A program made the position numbers and the translations under genes. Below the pieces are notes generated by a model. The model made no database searches. It saw only the letters and a program-made list of their open reading frames with translations, and was not told where the DNA came from. From Sphingomonas sp. QA11 (lineage in GTDB: Bacteria > Pseudomonadota > Alphaproteobacteria > Sphingomonadales > Sphingomonadaceae), in NCBI RefSeq assembly GCF_028473665.1, contig NZ_CP098774.1, positions 372,001-436,000 on the forward strand: a stretch of DNA of 64,000 bases, given 5' to 3'. This document shows positions 23,625 through 32,041 of this stretch, in pieces; the first letter of the stretch is position 1; each line of letters begins with the position of its first letter.

Positions 23625-25862
23625 TCAGAACAAATAGGTCGCGTCAGCCGAGAAGGAGCGTTGCGGGAAGGGGTGGAAGAGAAAATATTTCTCGTTACCG
23701 ACATTGTCGACCCCGAGGCCGATCGACCAGCGCGGGGTCACCCTGAAGCTGGCGCGCATATCGACGACGGCATAGCTGGCAAAGCCCTGGAAGGTGTTGC
23801 CGATCACGTCCGTGTTATCGAGCGATCCGTACATCCGGCCAGCATGCCGCCCGGCAGCGGTGAGCGCGATCTGGTCGGTCGGGCGCCACGTCGCCACCAG
23901 AGACGCTTTCCAGTGCGGTACCGAGGGCAGGAACTTGCCGACCGCGGCGGGCAGCGCCGCATCCCGGCGGGTCGTGGCGTCGGCATAGGTGACGCTCCCC
24001 GAAAGATCGACGCGGGGCAGGATGTCGGCGCGCTGGAACGCGAATTCGATACCGCGTGCACGGGTTCGGTCGACATTCTGGACGAAGGTGCCGACCTGTG
24101 GGGGCACCACCGGCAGCGGGCCAGTCTGGGAGATCAGCGCGTCCCGGATCGATTCGTTGAAGAAGGAAAGGCGGATCGAGCCCCGCTCGTCATGGTGCTC
24201 GATCACCAGTTCCTCGGAGAGCGCGTTCTCGGGCTTCAGGTTCGGATTGGGCACCGCCGCCACCGGCGTCGTCACGATCTGGTAGAGTTCACCCGCTGTC
24301 GGAAAACGATAGGCCTGGCCGAAGGAGAAGCGGACCGTCCAGTCGGCATCCGGATTCCACGCAAGCGAGGCCTTGGGTGAGAATCTGGCGGCCGATAGCA
24401 ATGGTTGCCGTACGATGGGGATCGACGGCGACAAGGAGAAGTTCACGCCGTCATAGGCCCTCCACCATTCATAGCGCCCGCCCAGCGTCAGGGTGACCGC
24501 TGGCAGCAGTTTCCAGGCGTCCTGCGCCCAGAGCGCGGCGGTGCGGGTCTTGCCCTTCGACTGGAGATTGAGCGCGCCCTGGCCGCCATCGACCCAGTTG
24601 GTTGTGGCGAACCGGTTGCTGTTGATGTCGAACCAGTCGGCATGAGCGCCGAAACTAATGGTGTGGGTCGCGTCCGCATCGGACCGCCACATGCCCCTGG
24701 CGTCGATCGTCTTCCATCCGGTGCCGTCAAGCCGAGTGATCGTGCCCGGGCCGCCATTCTGCGCGGCGGGCAGCGTTCCCGTCGGGATGCGCTGCACGTC
24801 ACGATCGAAATCATAGAGGGTGCCGATCACCTGCCAGTCGAACTGGTCGCCGCTGCCGCTCGCGGAGAGGCTGTGCGACCAATGGCGCTGGTCCGCATGA
24901 TATACGCCACTCGAAAAGGCGCTGGTATAGGTCGTGCCGCCTGCGCTGGAGATATAGCTTTCGGCAGTGGAGTCGGTCCTGTTGAGAAACAGGGCGCCGA
25001 CATAGGTCAAGCGCACGCCCGGTGTGATATCCAGCGCGGCCTTCAGCTTGATTCGATCCTGCCGCTGATGTTCGAAACCGCTGGCACCGAGCACGCGGAT
25101 CGGCATGTTCGTGCGATTCACGTCGGCATAGCCGCCGGTCGTGCCCGCTGGCTGCGTGGCGGCCGTGACATAGGTCAGCGGTTGGCCATCGCTCGTGACG
25201 TGATCGATGCTGGCAAACAGCGCCAGCGGCCCGAACCGGTCGCCGATGGTCCCGCCGACCTGATAGGCGGGGAGTGTCCGGTCAGTGCCATATTGCTCGA
25301 ACCTCTGAATGGTCGTGCCCGCTGCTACGCTGCCTTCAAGCCTGTCCGGCAAATGCGTGGTGATGTTGACCACCGCACCGATCGAATTGCCCGCATAGGC
25401 GGCCGAGAAAGGGCCGTAGAGGACATCGATCCGCTCGATCTCCTGCGGGCTGACGAGACCCCAGCGTGGCGAGGCGATGGTGTTGTTGTTGCCGATCAGC
25501 GACGAAAGCAGGGCGCCATCGACATAGATCAGGCTGCGGGCGCTGGCGCCGAGGCCGGAGGTGCGGGTGGCAATTGGCGCCTGGGTATCGCCGATATGGC
25601 GTTTGCGGACGATCAGGCTTGGCAGATATTTGATCGTGTCCTCGACATTCCTGGCATTGATCGTGTCGCCGATCGTGTCGGCGGAGATGGTTGCTGTCGT
25701 CGCCGGTGGATTTTCGATCGGCCTGGGCTGGCGTGTGCCCGTGACCAGGACGTCGCGCTGGTCCTTGTCCTCGGCGTGCGCGCCGCCGGTTGGCAGTAGA
25801 GCCGCCAGACAGGCGACGATCATGGAGGCGCGCGACGGCCCGCGCGGAAATCGAGTTTTCAT
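23625..25862 (-). CDS. TonB-dependent outer-membrane receptor
   Basis: 745 residues. Signal peptide MKTRFPRGPSRASMIVACLAALLPTGGAHA; TonB box-like segment DVLVTGTRQP; plug domain with NVEDTIKYLPSLIVRKR, TRTSGLGASARSLIYVDGALL, IERIDVLYGPFSAAYAGNSIGAVVNITT; then a 22-strand-type barrel with NPNLKPENALSEELVIEHH and ending in Phe (SFSADATYLF). Such receptors import siderophores, metals or other nutrients. The upstream gene on the same strand is a Met/His-rich membrane protein, suggesting a copper or other metal connection, but no ligand is visible in the receptor itself. Confidence 0.95.
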   Translation of the reverse strand: MKTRFPRGPSRASMIVACLAALLPTGGAHAEDKDQRDVLVTGTRQPRPIENPPATTATISADTIGDTINARNVEDTIKYLPSLIVRKRHIGDTQAPIATRTSGLGASARSLIYVDGALLSSLIGNNNTIASPRWGLVSPQEIERIDVLYGPFSAAYAGNSIGAVVNITTHLPDRLEGSVAAGTTIQRFEQYGTDRTLPAYQVGGTIGDRFGPLALFASIDHVTSDGQPLTYVTAATQPAGTTGGYADVNRTNMPIRVLGASGFEHQRQDRIKLKAALDITPGVRLTYVGALFLNRTDSTAESYISSAGGTTYTSAFSSGVYHADQRHWSHSLSASGSGDQFDWQVIGTLYDFDRDVQRIPTGTLPAAQNGGPGTITRLDGTGWKTIDARGMWRSDADATHTISFGAHADWFDINSNRFATTNWVDGGQGALNLQSKGKTRTAALWAQDAWKLLPAVTLTLGGRYEWWRAYDGVNFSLSPSIPIVRQPLLSAARFSPKASLAWNPDADWTVRFSFGQAYRFPTAGELYQIVTTPVAAVPNPNLKPENALSEELVIEHHDERGSIRLSFFNESIRDALISQTGPLPVVPPQVGTFVQNVDRTRARGIEFAFQRADILPRVDLSGSVTYADATTRRDAALPAAVGKFLPSVPHWKASLVATWRPTDQIALTAAGRHAGRMYGSLDNTDVIGNTFQGFASYAVVDMRASFRVTPRWSIGLGVDNVGNEKYFLFHPFPQRSFSADATYLF

Positions 25863-25922
25863 TTGAACGATCCGTTCTGCCGACAGGGTCCGAAGGCCGC
25901 GCGGGGAGCGCGTACGGCGATA

Positions 25923-26345
25923 TCAGGCGAGGATCGGCGGGCCGGTCTTGGGAGGTGGCGGCGCCGCGAGGCCGAGGCCTGGCTGCGCGAAGGCACGGGA
26001 TTGCGGGCGCACGCCCATTTCGATGATCGTCGGCGCGCCCGGATGGAGGATCGCGGCGAGGTCGACCGCTGCGCTGGCGGCGGCGAAGGCGCAGGGATGG
26101 TCGGGTGCCTTTTCCTGATGCCGGCCGTCGTCATGTGAAGCCCGGCCGCTCACAGTATCCATTCGCACAGGCATTGGCATCGTCATGACGCCCTGGCCGC
26201 TGCACATCGTGATCGTCGGGAGCGCGCCGTTCGAACCCGGCATCAGCATGAATCCCGACGGAACCGCCAGCCGGATCGCGAGCGCGCAGGCGACCAGGGC
26301 GAGCGCCATGCCACGAAATCGGCCGGGAGTGAGCAGGCCGCGCAT
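25923..26345 (-). CDS. DUF2946-like small membrane protein, possibly metal-linked
   Basis: 140 residues from ATG 26345; a TTG at 26384 is possible. N-terminal helix MALALVACALAIRLAVPSGFMLMPGSNG, then a Met/Cys/His-rich stretch (TMCSGQGVMTMPMPVRMD ... ASHDDGRHQ ... DHPCAFAAASAA) and a second hydrophobic part. The GFM(L)MPGS and H-x-CAF features are those of DUF2946-like proteins that occur next to TonB receptors and copper genes. It is 60 bases upstream of the receptor gene and probably in one operon with it. Role as a periplasm-facing metal-binding protein is inferred. Confidence 0.7.
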   Translation of the reverse strand: MRGLLTPGRFRGMALALVACALAIRLAVPSGFMLMPGSNGALPTITMCSGQGVMTMPMPVRMDTVSGRASHDDGRHQEKAPDHPCAFAAASAAVDLAAILHPGAPTIIEMGVRPQSRAFAQPGLGLAAPPPPKTGPPILA

Positions 26346-26400
26346 CGACGAAGCGTAGGAGGCGGCATCGGGCGGGACAAGCAAAGGTGCAGCCGTTGCA

Positions 26401-26424
26401 TTGTTCGTTCGATCGAACTAATAA
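26401..26424. promoter_or_regulatory. TetR-type operator palindrome
   Basis: GTTCGATCGAAC (26407-26418) is a perfect 12-bp palindrome inside an imperfect 24-bp dyad, 14 bases before the cecR-like start and within the 86-bp region shared with the divergent DUF2946 gene. Expected to be the regulator's own binding site. Confidence 0.65.
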
Positions 26425-26431
26425 CTGGCTC

Positions 26432-27052
26432 GTGAAAAGCGAACCTCTTCTCGACACCGCTATCGAGCAATTCGGCCGTCATGGCTTCGAAGGGGCAAGC
26501 ACGCGCCAGATAGCCAGGGCGTCGGGTGCGGCGATGTCCTCGATCACCTATCATTTCGGCGGCAAGGAGGGCCTGTACCTCGCCGCCGCGGACCGGATCG
26601 GGCAGGGGATATCGGAACTCCAGACGCCGGTGTTCGCCGCTGCCCGGGCGGCGGCGATCGAATCGCGGGAGCAGGCGGTGGAGTGGCTGCTCCGCCTGAT
26701 CGACGGCTTCGCCCAGATGATGCTGCGCCGGGAAACGGAGACCTGGGCACGCTTCATCATTCGCGAGCAGCTCGATCCGACCGAGGCGTTCGAGCGTATC
26801 TATCGCGGCGCGATGGAGCCGCTGGCCGACACTTTCGTCGCCCTGCTGGCGCGTATCCGCAACGATCTCCCCGATCGCGAGGTCCGCGCTCTTGCGGTGC
26901 TGTTCTTCGGCCAGGCGCTGGTATTGCGCGCTGGCCGCGCCTCGGTCTGCCGGGTCATGGGCGTCGAGCGGATCGATGATAACACCGCCACCTTGCTGCG
27001 CGCCCGGTTGCGCGCGAACGTGCACTGCATCCTGATGGAGAAGCTGGTATGA
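26432..27052 (+). CDS. TetR-family regulator, CecR (YbiH)-like
   Basis: 206 residues from GTG 26432. HTH: LLDTAIEQFGRHGFEGASTRQIARASGAAMSSITYHFGGKEGLYLAAADRI. The C-terminal part (VRALAVLFFGQALVLRAGRASVCRVMGVERIDDNTATLLRARLRANV) resembles the CecR C-domain. In E. coli CecR represses ybhGFSR, an ABC exporter; exactly that set of genes follows here, with overlapping codons, so the assignment by context is strong. A palindrome sits just upstream. Confidence 0.9.
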   Translation: MKSEPLLDTAIEQFGRHGFEGASTRQIARASGAAMSSITYHFGGKEGLYLAAADRIGQGISELQTPVFAAARAAAIESREQAVEWLLRLIDGFAQMMLRRETETWARFIIREQLDPTEAFERIYRGAMEPLADTFVALLARIRNDLPDREVRALAVLFFGQALVLRAGRASVCRVMGVERIDDNTATLLRARLRANVHCILMEKLV

Positions 27053-28056
27053 ACCGCCGCATCATCGTGTTGATCGTCCTGGCCGCGGCCCTTGTCATCG
27101 CGGGGGTCGCCACCCGTGGTTTCGGCATCTTCCCGCGCGCTGGGGAGGGCGAACTGACCCTGCACGGCAATGTCGATATCCGCGAGGTCGACATGGCCTT
27201 TCGTGTCGGCGGGCGGATCAGCGGTATCGCGGTGGAGGAGGGGGCAAAGGTTCGGCAGGGCCAGCCGCTTGCCATGCTCGACACCGCGACGCTCGACAGC
27301 CGGATCGGTCAGGCAGACGCCCAGCTCGCCCAGGCTCAGGCGCAGCTTGCAAAGCTACGCAACGGCAACCGCAGCCAGGATATCGCCCAGGCCCGTGCTC
27401 GTGTCGCCGCGGCGCAGGCAGTGATGGAGAATAGCGAGCGGGATTATCGCCGCCGCGAGCCGCTGGTCGGTCCGGGCGCGATCAGCCATGACGTCTGGGA
27501 CAAGACCGTCGCCGACCGTGACCGCGCCCGGGCCCAGCTTGCCGAGGCTCGCCAAGGCCTGTCGCTGCTCGTCGCCGGATCGCGCATCGAGGACATCGAC
27601 GCAGCCAGGGCGCAAGTCCAGGCAGCGGCCGAAGCGCGACGCAATGCGGCGACCGACCTGTCCGACACGCGGCTGATCGCGGCCACGGCGGGGACGGTGG
27701 TGACCCGCGCACGAGAGCCGGGTGCGATCGTCCAGCCCGGCGAGACGGTGCTGACCCTGTCGATCGACCGGCCGTTGCGGGTGCGCGCCTATATCGATGA
27801 AACAGCGCTAAGCCGTATCAGTCCCGGCATGGCGGTGGAGGTTACCGCGGATGGAAACCCCCGAACCTACCGCGGCACGATCGGGTATATTTCGCCGCGA
27901 TCGGAATTCACGCCCAAGTCGGTCGAGACCGAGAGCCTGAGAACCGATCTGGTCTATCGCCTGCGTGTCATCGTGACCGATCCCGACGACGCGCTGCGCC
28001 AGGGTCAGCCGGTCACGGTACGCGTGCCCGCCGCGCGCCCGGCGCATCGGAACTAG
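27049..28056 (+). CDS. ybhG: HlyD-family membrane fusion protein, YbhG-like
   Basis: 335 residues, ATGA overlap with the TetR gene. An N-terminal anchor helix (RRIIVLIVLAAALVIAGVATRG), a lipoyl-like half (GNVDIREVDMAFRVGGRISGIAVEEGAKVRQGQPLAMLDT), a long coiled-coil hairpin (about 80-190, with IGQADAQLAQAQAQLAKLRNGNRSQDIAQARA) and a beta-barrel domain. It is the periplasmic adaptor connecting the ABC permease to the outer-membrane channel. Counterpart of YbhG. Confidence 0.93.
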   Translation: MNRRIIVLIVLAAALVIAGVATRGFGIFPRAGEGELTLHGNVDIREVDMAFRVGGRISGIAVEEGAKVRQGQPLAMLDTATLDSRIGQADAQLAQAQAQLAKLRNGNRSQDIAQARARVAAAQAVMENSERDYRRREPLVGPGAISHDVWDKTVADRDRARAQLAEARQGLSLLVAGSRIEDIDAARAQVQAAAEARRNAATDLSDTRLIAATAGTVVTRAREPGAIVQPGETVLTLSIDRPLRVRAYIDETALSRISPGMAVEVTADGNPRTYRGTIGYISPRSEFTPKSVETESLRTDLVYRLRVIVTDPDDALRQGQPVTVRVPAARPAHRN

Positions 28057-28060
28057 CCCG

Positions 28061-29791
28061 GTGGCTGACGTCGTCGCCAGCGCCGAAGGACTGGTCAAGC
28101 GCTTCGGCGCCGGCCATGCGGCGCTCGACGGTGTGAAGCTGTCGATCGTGCCGGGGCGGCTGACCGGACTGGTCGGGCCGGACGGCGCCGGCAAGACGAC
28201 GCTCATCCGCATCCTTGCCGGCCTGATGGCGCCCACCGAAGGCAGGGTCGAACTGCTCGGAGGGACGCCGGTCGATGCGCTTGGCGATCTCGGTTACATG
28301 CCCCAGCGTTTCGGCCTCTACGAAGACCTGACGGTGATCGAGAACCTGACGCTCTATGCGCGGGTCCGCGATCTGCCCGAAGACGAGCATCGGGCGACCT
28401 TTGACCGGCTGCTGGACTTCACGGACCTCAGGCGATTCCAGGACAGGCTGGCCGGCAAGCTGTCGGGCGGAATGAAGCAGAAGCTCGGCCTGGCCTGCGC
28501 GCTGGTGCGCACCCCGAAAGTGCTGCTGCTCGATGAACCCAGCGTCGGTGTCGACCCGGTATCCCGGCGCGAGCTCTGGTCGATGGTTGGCGAACTGACC
28601 GGCGAGGGCATCGGCGTGCTCTGGTCGACCGCCTATCTCGACGAGGCTGAGAAATGCGACTGGGTGTATCTGCTCAGTGAAGGAAAGCTGCTGTTCGAGG
28701 GGCCGCCCGCCGACCTGACCGGCAAGGCGAGGGACCGGGTGATCCGTGTGACCGGGTTCGAGGAACGGCGGCGTCAGTTCCTGACTCATGCGCTCGATCG
28801 CGACGATGTGATCGACGGATCGATCCAGGGGCGGTCGGTTCGGCTGCTGCTCGCCAGGGACGCGGCGGTGCCCGATGCGGCGGCGTTCAATGCGGGGCCG
28901 AAGACCAAGGTCGGGAAAGCGGAGCCACGCTTCGAGGACGGCTTTATCGAGATACTGGGCGGTGGGCCGCCGGGGACGAGCGCGCTCGCCCATGCCTATC
29001 GCACGATCGAGCAGACCGAAACGCCGGCGATCGAAGCCAGGGGGCTGACCAGGCGCTTCGGCGATTTCACCGCCGCGCACGACATAGAGTTCGAAATCCC
29101 GCGCGGGCAGATCTTCGGGCTGCTCGGGCCTAACGGAGCAGGCAAGTCGACCACGTTCAAGATGCTGTGCGGGCTGCTGACGCCGACCAGCGGCACCGGC
29201 TCGGTCGCGGGCAATGACCTGCGTCTGGCGCGGGCGGACGCGCGTGCCTCGCTTGGGTACATGGCGCAGAAATTCTCGCTCTATGGCGATCTCAGCATCC
29301 GGCAGAATCTCGATTTCTTCGCCGGCGCCTATGATCTCGACCGGGCGCGAGCAAGGCGCGCGATCGACGAGATGATCCACATCTTCGCGCTGGGCGAGCA
29401 TATCGACGAGAATGCCGGGCTGTTGCCGCTCGGCATCAAGCAGCGGCTCGCCCTGGCCTGCGCGGTGATGCATCAGCCGCCGGTGCTATTCCTTGACGAG
29501 CCGACCTCCGGCGTCGACCCGGTGGCGCGACGGGAATTCTGGACTCATATCAACGGGCTGGTCGAGAAGGGCGTGACCGTTCTGGTCACCACGCACTTCA
29601 TGGACGAAGCCGAATATTGCGACCGGGTGACGCTGATCTACCGGTCGGAGCAGATCGCGACCGGCACGCCCGACGCGTTGAAGGCCGATGCGGCGAAGAT
29701 CGCGGGCGTCGAGGACCCGACGATGGAGGATGCCTTCATCGCGCTGATCGAGCAATCGGACCGCAACCGCGACACGGCGCAAGCTGCATGA
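28061..29791 (+). CDS. ybhF: Fused ABC-2 exporter ATPase with two nucleotide-binding domains, YbhF-like
   Basis: 576 residues, GTG start. Domain 1 (about 5-235): Walker A GPDGAGKTT, signature LSGGMKQKL, Walker B VLLLDEPSVGVD. Domain 2 (about 320-560): Walker A GPNGAGKSTT, Walker B VLFLDEPTSGVD, but the ABC signature is LPLGIKQ instead of LSGGxxQ. A region after domain 1 (VTGFEERRRQFLTHAL...) is the DUF-like tail of YbhF. It energises export through YbhS/YbhR. Degenerate signature means one ATP site may hydrolyse poorly, as in other asymmetric ABC exporters. Confidence 0.95.
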   Translation: MADVVASAEGLVKRFGAGHAALDGVKLSIVPGRLTGLVGPDGAGKTTLIRILAGLMAPTEGRVELLGGTPVDALGDLGYMPQRFGLYEDLTVIENLTLYARVRDLPEDEHRATFDRLLDFTDLRRFQDRLAGKLSGGMKQKLGLACALVRTPKVLLLDEPSVGVDPVSRRELWSMVGELTGEGIGVLWSTAYLDEAEKCDWVYLLSEGKLLFEGPPADLTGKARDRVIRVTGFEERRRQFLTHALDRDDVIDGSIQGRSVRLLLARDAAVPDAAAFNAGPKTKVGKAEPRFEDGFIEILGGGPPGTSALAHAYRTIEQTETPAIEARGLTRRFGDFTAAHDIEFEIPRGQIFGLLGPNGAGKSTTFKMLCGLLTPTSGTGSVAGNDLRLARADARASLGYMAQKFSLYGDLSIRQNLDFFAGAYDLDRARARRAIDEMIHIFALGEHIDENAGLLPLGIKQRLALACAVMHQPPVLFLDEPTSGVDPVARREFWTHINGLVEKGVTVLVTTHFMDEAEYCDRVTLIYRSEQIATGTPDALKADAAKIAGVEDPTMEDAFIALIEQSDRNRDTAQAA

Positions 29792-30927
29792 GCAAGGCGG
29801 GCCTCCGCTTCGATCCGCGCCGGTTGGCGGCGCTGGTGCGCAAGGAGGGCACGCAGATCATGCGCGATCCCTCCACCTTCCTGATTGCCTTCGTCCTGCC
29901 GCTGATCCTGTTGTTCCTGTTCGGTTATGCCGTGTCGCTCGACACGCCGCGCACCCGCATCGCGCTTGTGCTGGAGGATAGCAGCGCGCCGGCCCTGGGT
30001 CTTGCCCAGGCCTATCGGAACTCGCCCTATTTCGATGTGGCCATGGCAAGGTCGGTGGCTGACGTACGCGGCATGATGGTCGATGGCGCTGTCCGCGCGA
30101 TCATCGTCATCCCGCAGGATTTCGGGAAGGGCGCGACACGCGGCAAGGCGCCCCCGATCCAGATCATCACCGACGGGTCGCAGCCCAACACCGCCAGTTT
30201 CGCGGCCGCCTATGGCGAGGGCGTGCGGGCAAGCTGGGCCGCTGCCGAGGGACTGGATGGAGGAGCGAGCCAGGCCGTACCGCCGATCGGCGTCAATCCG
30301 CGCTACTGGTACAATCCCGGCCTGCGCAGCCGCTTCTTCCTCGTTCCCGGCTCCATCGCGATCGTGATGACGATGATCGGTACCTTGCTGACGGCGCTGG
30401 TCGTCGCGCGCGAATGGGAACGTGGCACGATGGAGGCGATGATGGCGACGCCGATCAGCATGGTCGAGTTCATCGCCAGCAAGGTCATCCCCTATTTTCT
30501 GCTCGGCCTTGCCTCCATGGCGCTGTGCAGCGTGCTCGCGGTGGTCGCGTTCGGCGTGCCGTTTCGAGGGTCGGTGTTCGCGCTGTTCGCGATCGCCTCG
30601 GCTTTCCTGATGCCGGCCCTGGGGCTCGGCCTGTTCATCTCGTCAGCCACCAAGAACCAGTTCGTGGCGAGCCAGGTCGCGCTGCTCGCCGCCTTCCTGC
30701 CGACCTTCCTGCTCTCCGGCTTCCTGTTCGAGATCGCGTCCATGCCCTGGCCGATCCGGCTCATCACCTATGCGGTGCCGGCGCGGTATCTGATCCCGTC
30801 GCTCCAGACGGTGTTCCTGGCGGGTGACCTGTGGGCGCTGATCCTGCCGAACATCGCGATCATGCTCGGTTTCGGGGCGCTGTTCTTCTTCCTCAGTTTT
30901 CGGGCCACGCGCAGGAGTCTCGATTAA
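29788..30927 (+). CDS. ybhS: ABC-2 permease, YbhS-like
   Basis: 379 residues; ATGA overlap with ybhF fixes the start. Six membrane helices: one near the N-terminus (TFLIAFVLPLILLFLFGYAVSL), a large periplasmic domain (about 50-175), then the C-terminal five with AREWERGTMEAMMATPISMVEFIASKVIPYFLLG, the conserved ABC-2 loop, and SGFLFEIASMPWPIRLITYAVPARYL. Paired with the next gene to form the transport pore. Confidence 0.94.
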   Translation: MSKAGLRFDPRRLAALVRKEGTQIMRDPSTFLIAFVLPLILLFLFGYAVSLDTPRTRIALVLEDSSAPALGLAQAYRNSPYFDVAMARSVADVRGMMVDGAVRAIIVIPQDFGKGATRGKAPPIQIITDGSQPNTASFAAAYGEGVRASWAAAEGLDGGASQAVPPIGVNPRYWYNPGLRSRFFLVPGSIAIVMTMIGTLLTALVVAREWERGTMEAMMATPISMVEFIASKVIPYFLLGLASMALCSVLAVVAFGVPFRGSVFALFAIASAFLMPALGLGLFISSATKNQFVASQVALLAAFLPTFLLSGFLFEIASMPWPIRLITYAVPARYLIPSLQTVFLAGDLWALILPNIAIMLGFGALFFFLSFRATRRSLD

Positions 30928-32036
30928 TGCGGCGGCTTCGGGCGATGATCGTCAAGGAAATCTGGGCGGTGTTGCGCGACCCGAAGGCTCGGCTCGTGCT
31001 CGTGCTGCCGCCGTTGATCCAGCTCTTCATCTTCACCTTCGCCACCACGCTCGAAGTCCGCAATGTCGATATCGGTATCCTCGACCGCAGCAGCGGCGCG
31101 CACAGCGCGGAGATTGTATCGCGAATCTCGGGCAGCCCGAACTTCCGGACGATCCGCCGGCTGACCTCACCCGAGGCACTGGAGAAGGCGGTCGACCGGC
31201 AGGAAGTGATCGCCGCCGTGGTGATCGACGAGGATTTCGATCGGGCGGTGACGGCCCACCGGCCGGCGACGATCGGGGTGGTACTCGACGGCCGTCGGTC
31301 GAACGCGGCGCAAATCGTCTCGGGCTATCTTTCGCAGATCGCCGGGAGTGTCGGTGCCGATCTCGCCCCGCGGTCGCAGGGGAGCGGGGATGCCAGCGGC
31401 GGCAGCGTCGTGACCAACTGGTACAACCCGTCGCTCGATTATATCTGGTTCACCCTGCCGTCGCTGGTCGCGATCATCACCTCGGTGGCGGGGTTGTCCA
31501 TAACTTCGCAAACCATTGCGCGAGAGCGGGAGCTTGGCACGTTCGACCAGCTGATGGTCTCGCCGCTGCGCGTGCACGAGGTGCTGATCGGCAAGATGGT
31601 CCCGCCACTACTGGTCGGCCTGTTCAACGGCACGCTCTATCTGATCGTCGCGCCCCTGATATTCGGCGTGCCGTTCACCGGATCGCTGATCCTCTTCTAT
31701 CTCTCGCTGACCGCGTACATGCTCGCGCTGATCGGGGTGGGGATGCTCGTATCGGCAGCGTCGGCGACTCAGCAACAGGCGTTCCTCGGGTCCTTCCTGG
31801 TGACGACCCCACTGATCCTGCTGTCAGGCTATGCCAGTCCGATCGACAATATGCCGGGCTGGCTGCAGGTCGTGACCTACGCCAATCCTGCCCGTTATTT
31901 CCTGGTCATCGTCCAGGGCCTGTTTCTCAAGGCGATGCCGGCCGCCGCGGTGTTCCATCAGCTCTGGCCGCTCGTCATCATCGCCTGCCTGACCTTGAGC
32001 GCGGCCGCGTGGCTGTTCCGCGCTCGGATGGAGTGA
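30927..32036 (+). CDS. ybhR: ABC-2 permease, YbhR-like
   Basis: 369 residues. TAATG overlap by one base with ybhS. Same architecture as YbhS: helix ARLVLVLPPLIQLFIFTFATTLEV, periplasmic domain, ARERELGTFDQLMVSPLRVHEVLIGKMVPPLLVG loop, and SGYASPIDNMPGWLQVVTYANPARYFLVIVQGLFLKAMP at the end. Second pore subunit of the exporter. Confidence 0.94.
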   Translation: MRRLRAMIVKEIWAVLRDPKARLVLVLPPLIQLFIFTFATTLEVRNVDIGILDRSSGAHSAEIVSRISGSPNFRTIRRLTSPEALEKAVDRQEVIAAVVIDEDFDRAVTAHRPATIGVVLDGRRSNAAQIVSGYLSQIAGSVGADLAPRSQGSGDASGGSVVTNWYNPSLDYIWFTLPSLVAIITSVAGLSITSQTIARERELGTFDQLMVSPLRVHEVLIGKMVPPLLVGLFNGTLYLIVAPLIFGVPFTGSLILFYLSLTAYMLALIGVGMLVSAASATQQQAFLGSFLVTTPLILLSGYASPIDNMPGWLQVVTYANPARYFLVIVQGLFLKAMPAAAVFHQLWPLVIIACLTLSAAAWLFRARME

Positions 32037-32041
32037 TCCCC

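Noticed and set aside
28013..29473. Long minus-strand frame opposite the ybhF-like gene
   Set aside because: Antisense shadow of a clear double ATPase; no family features.
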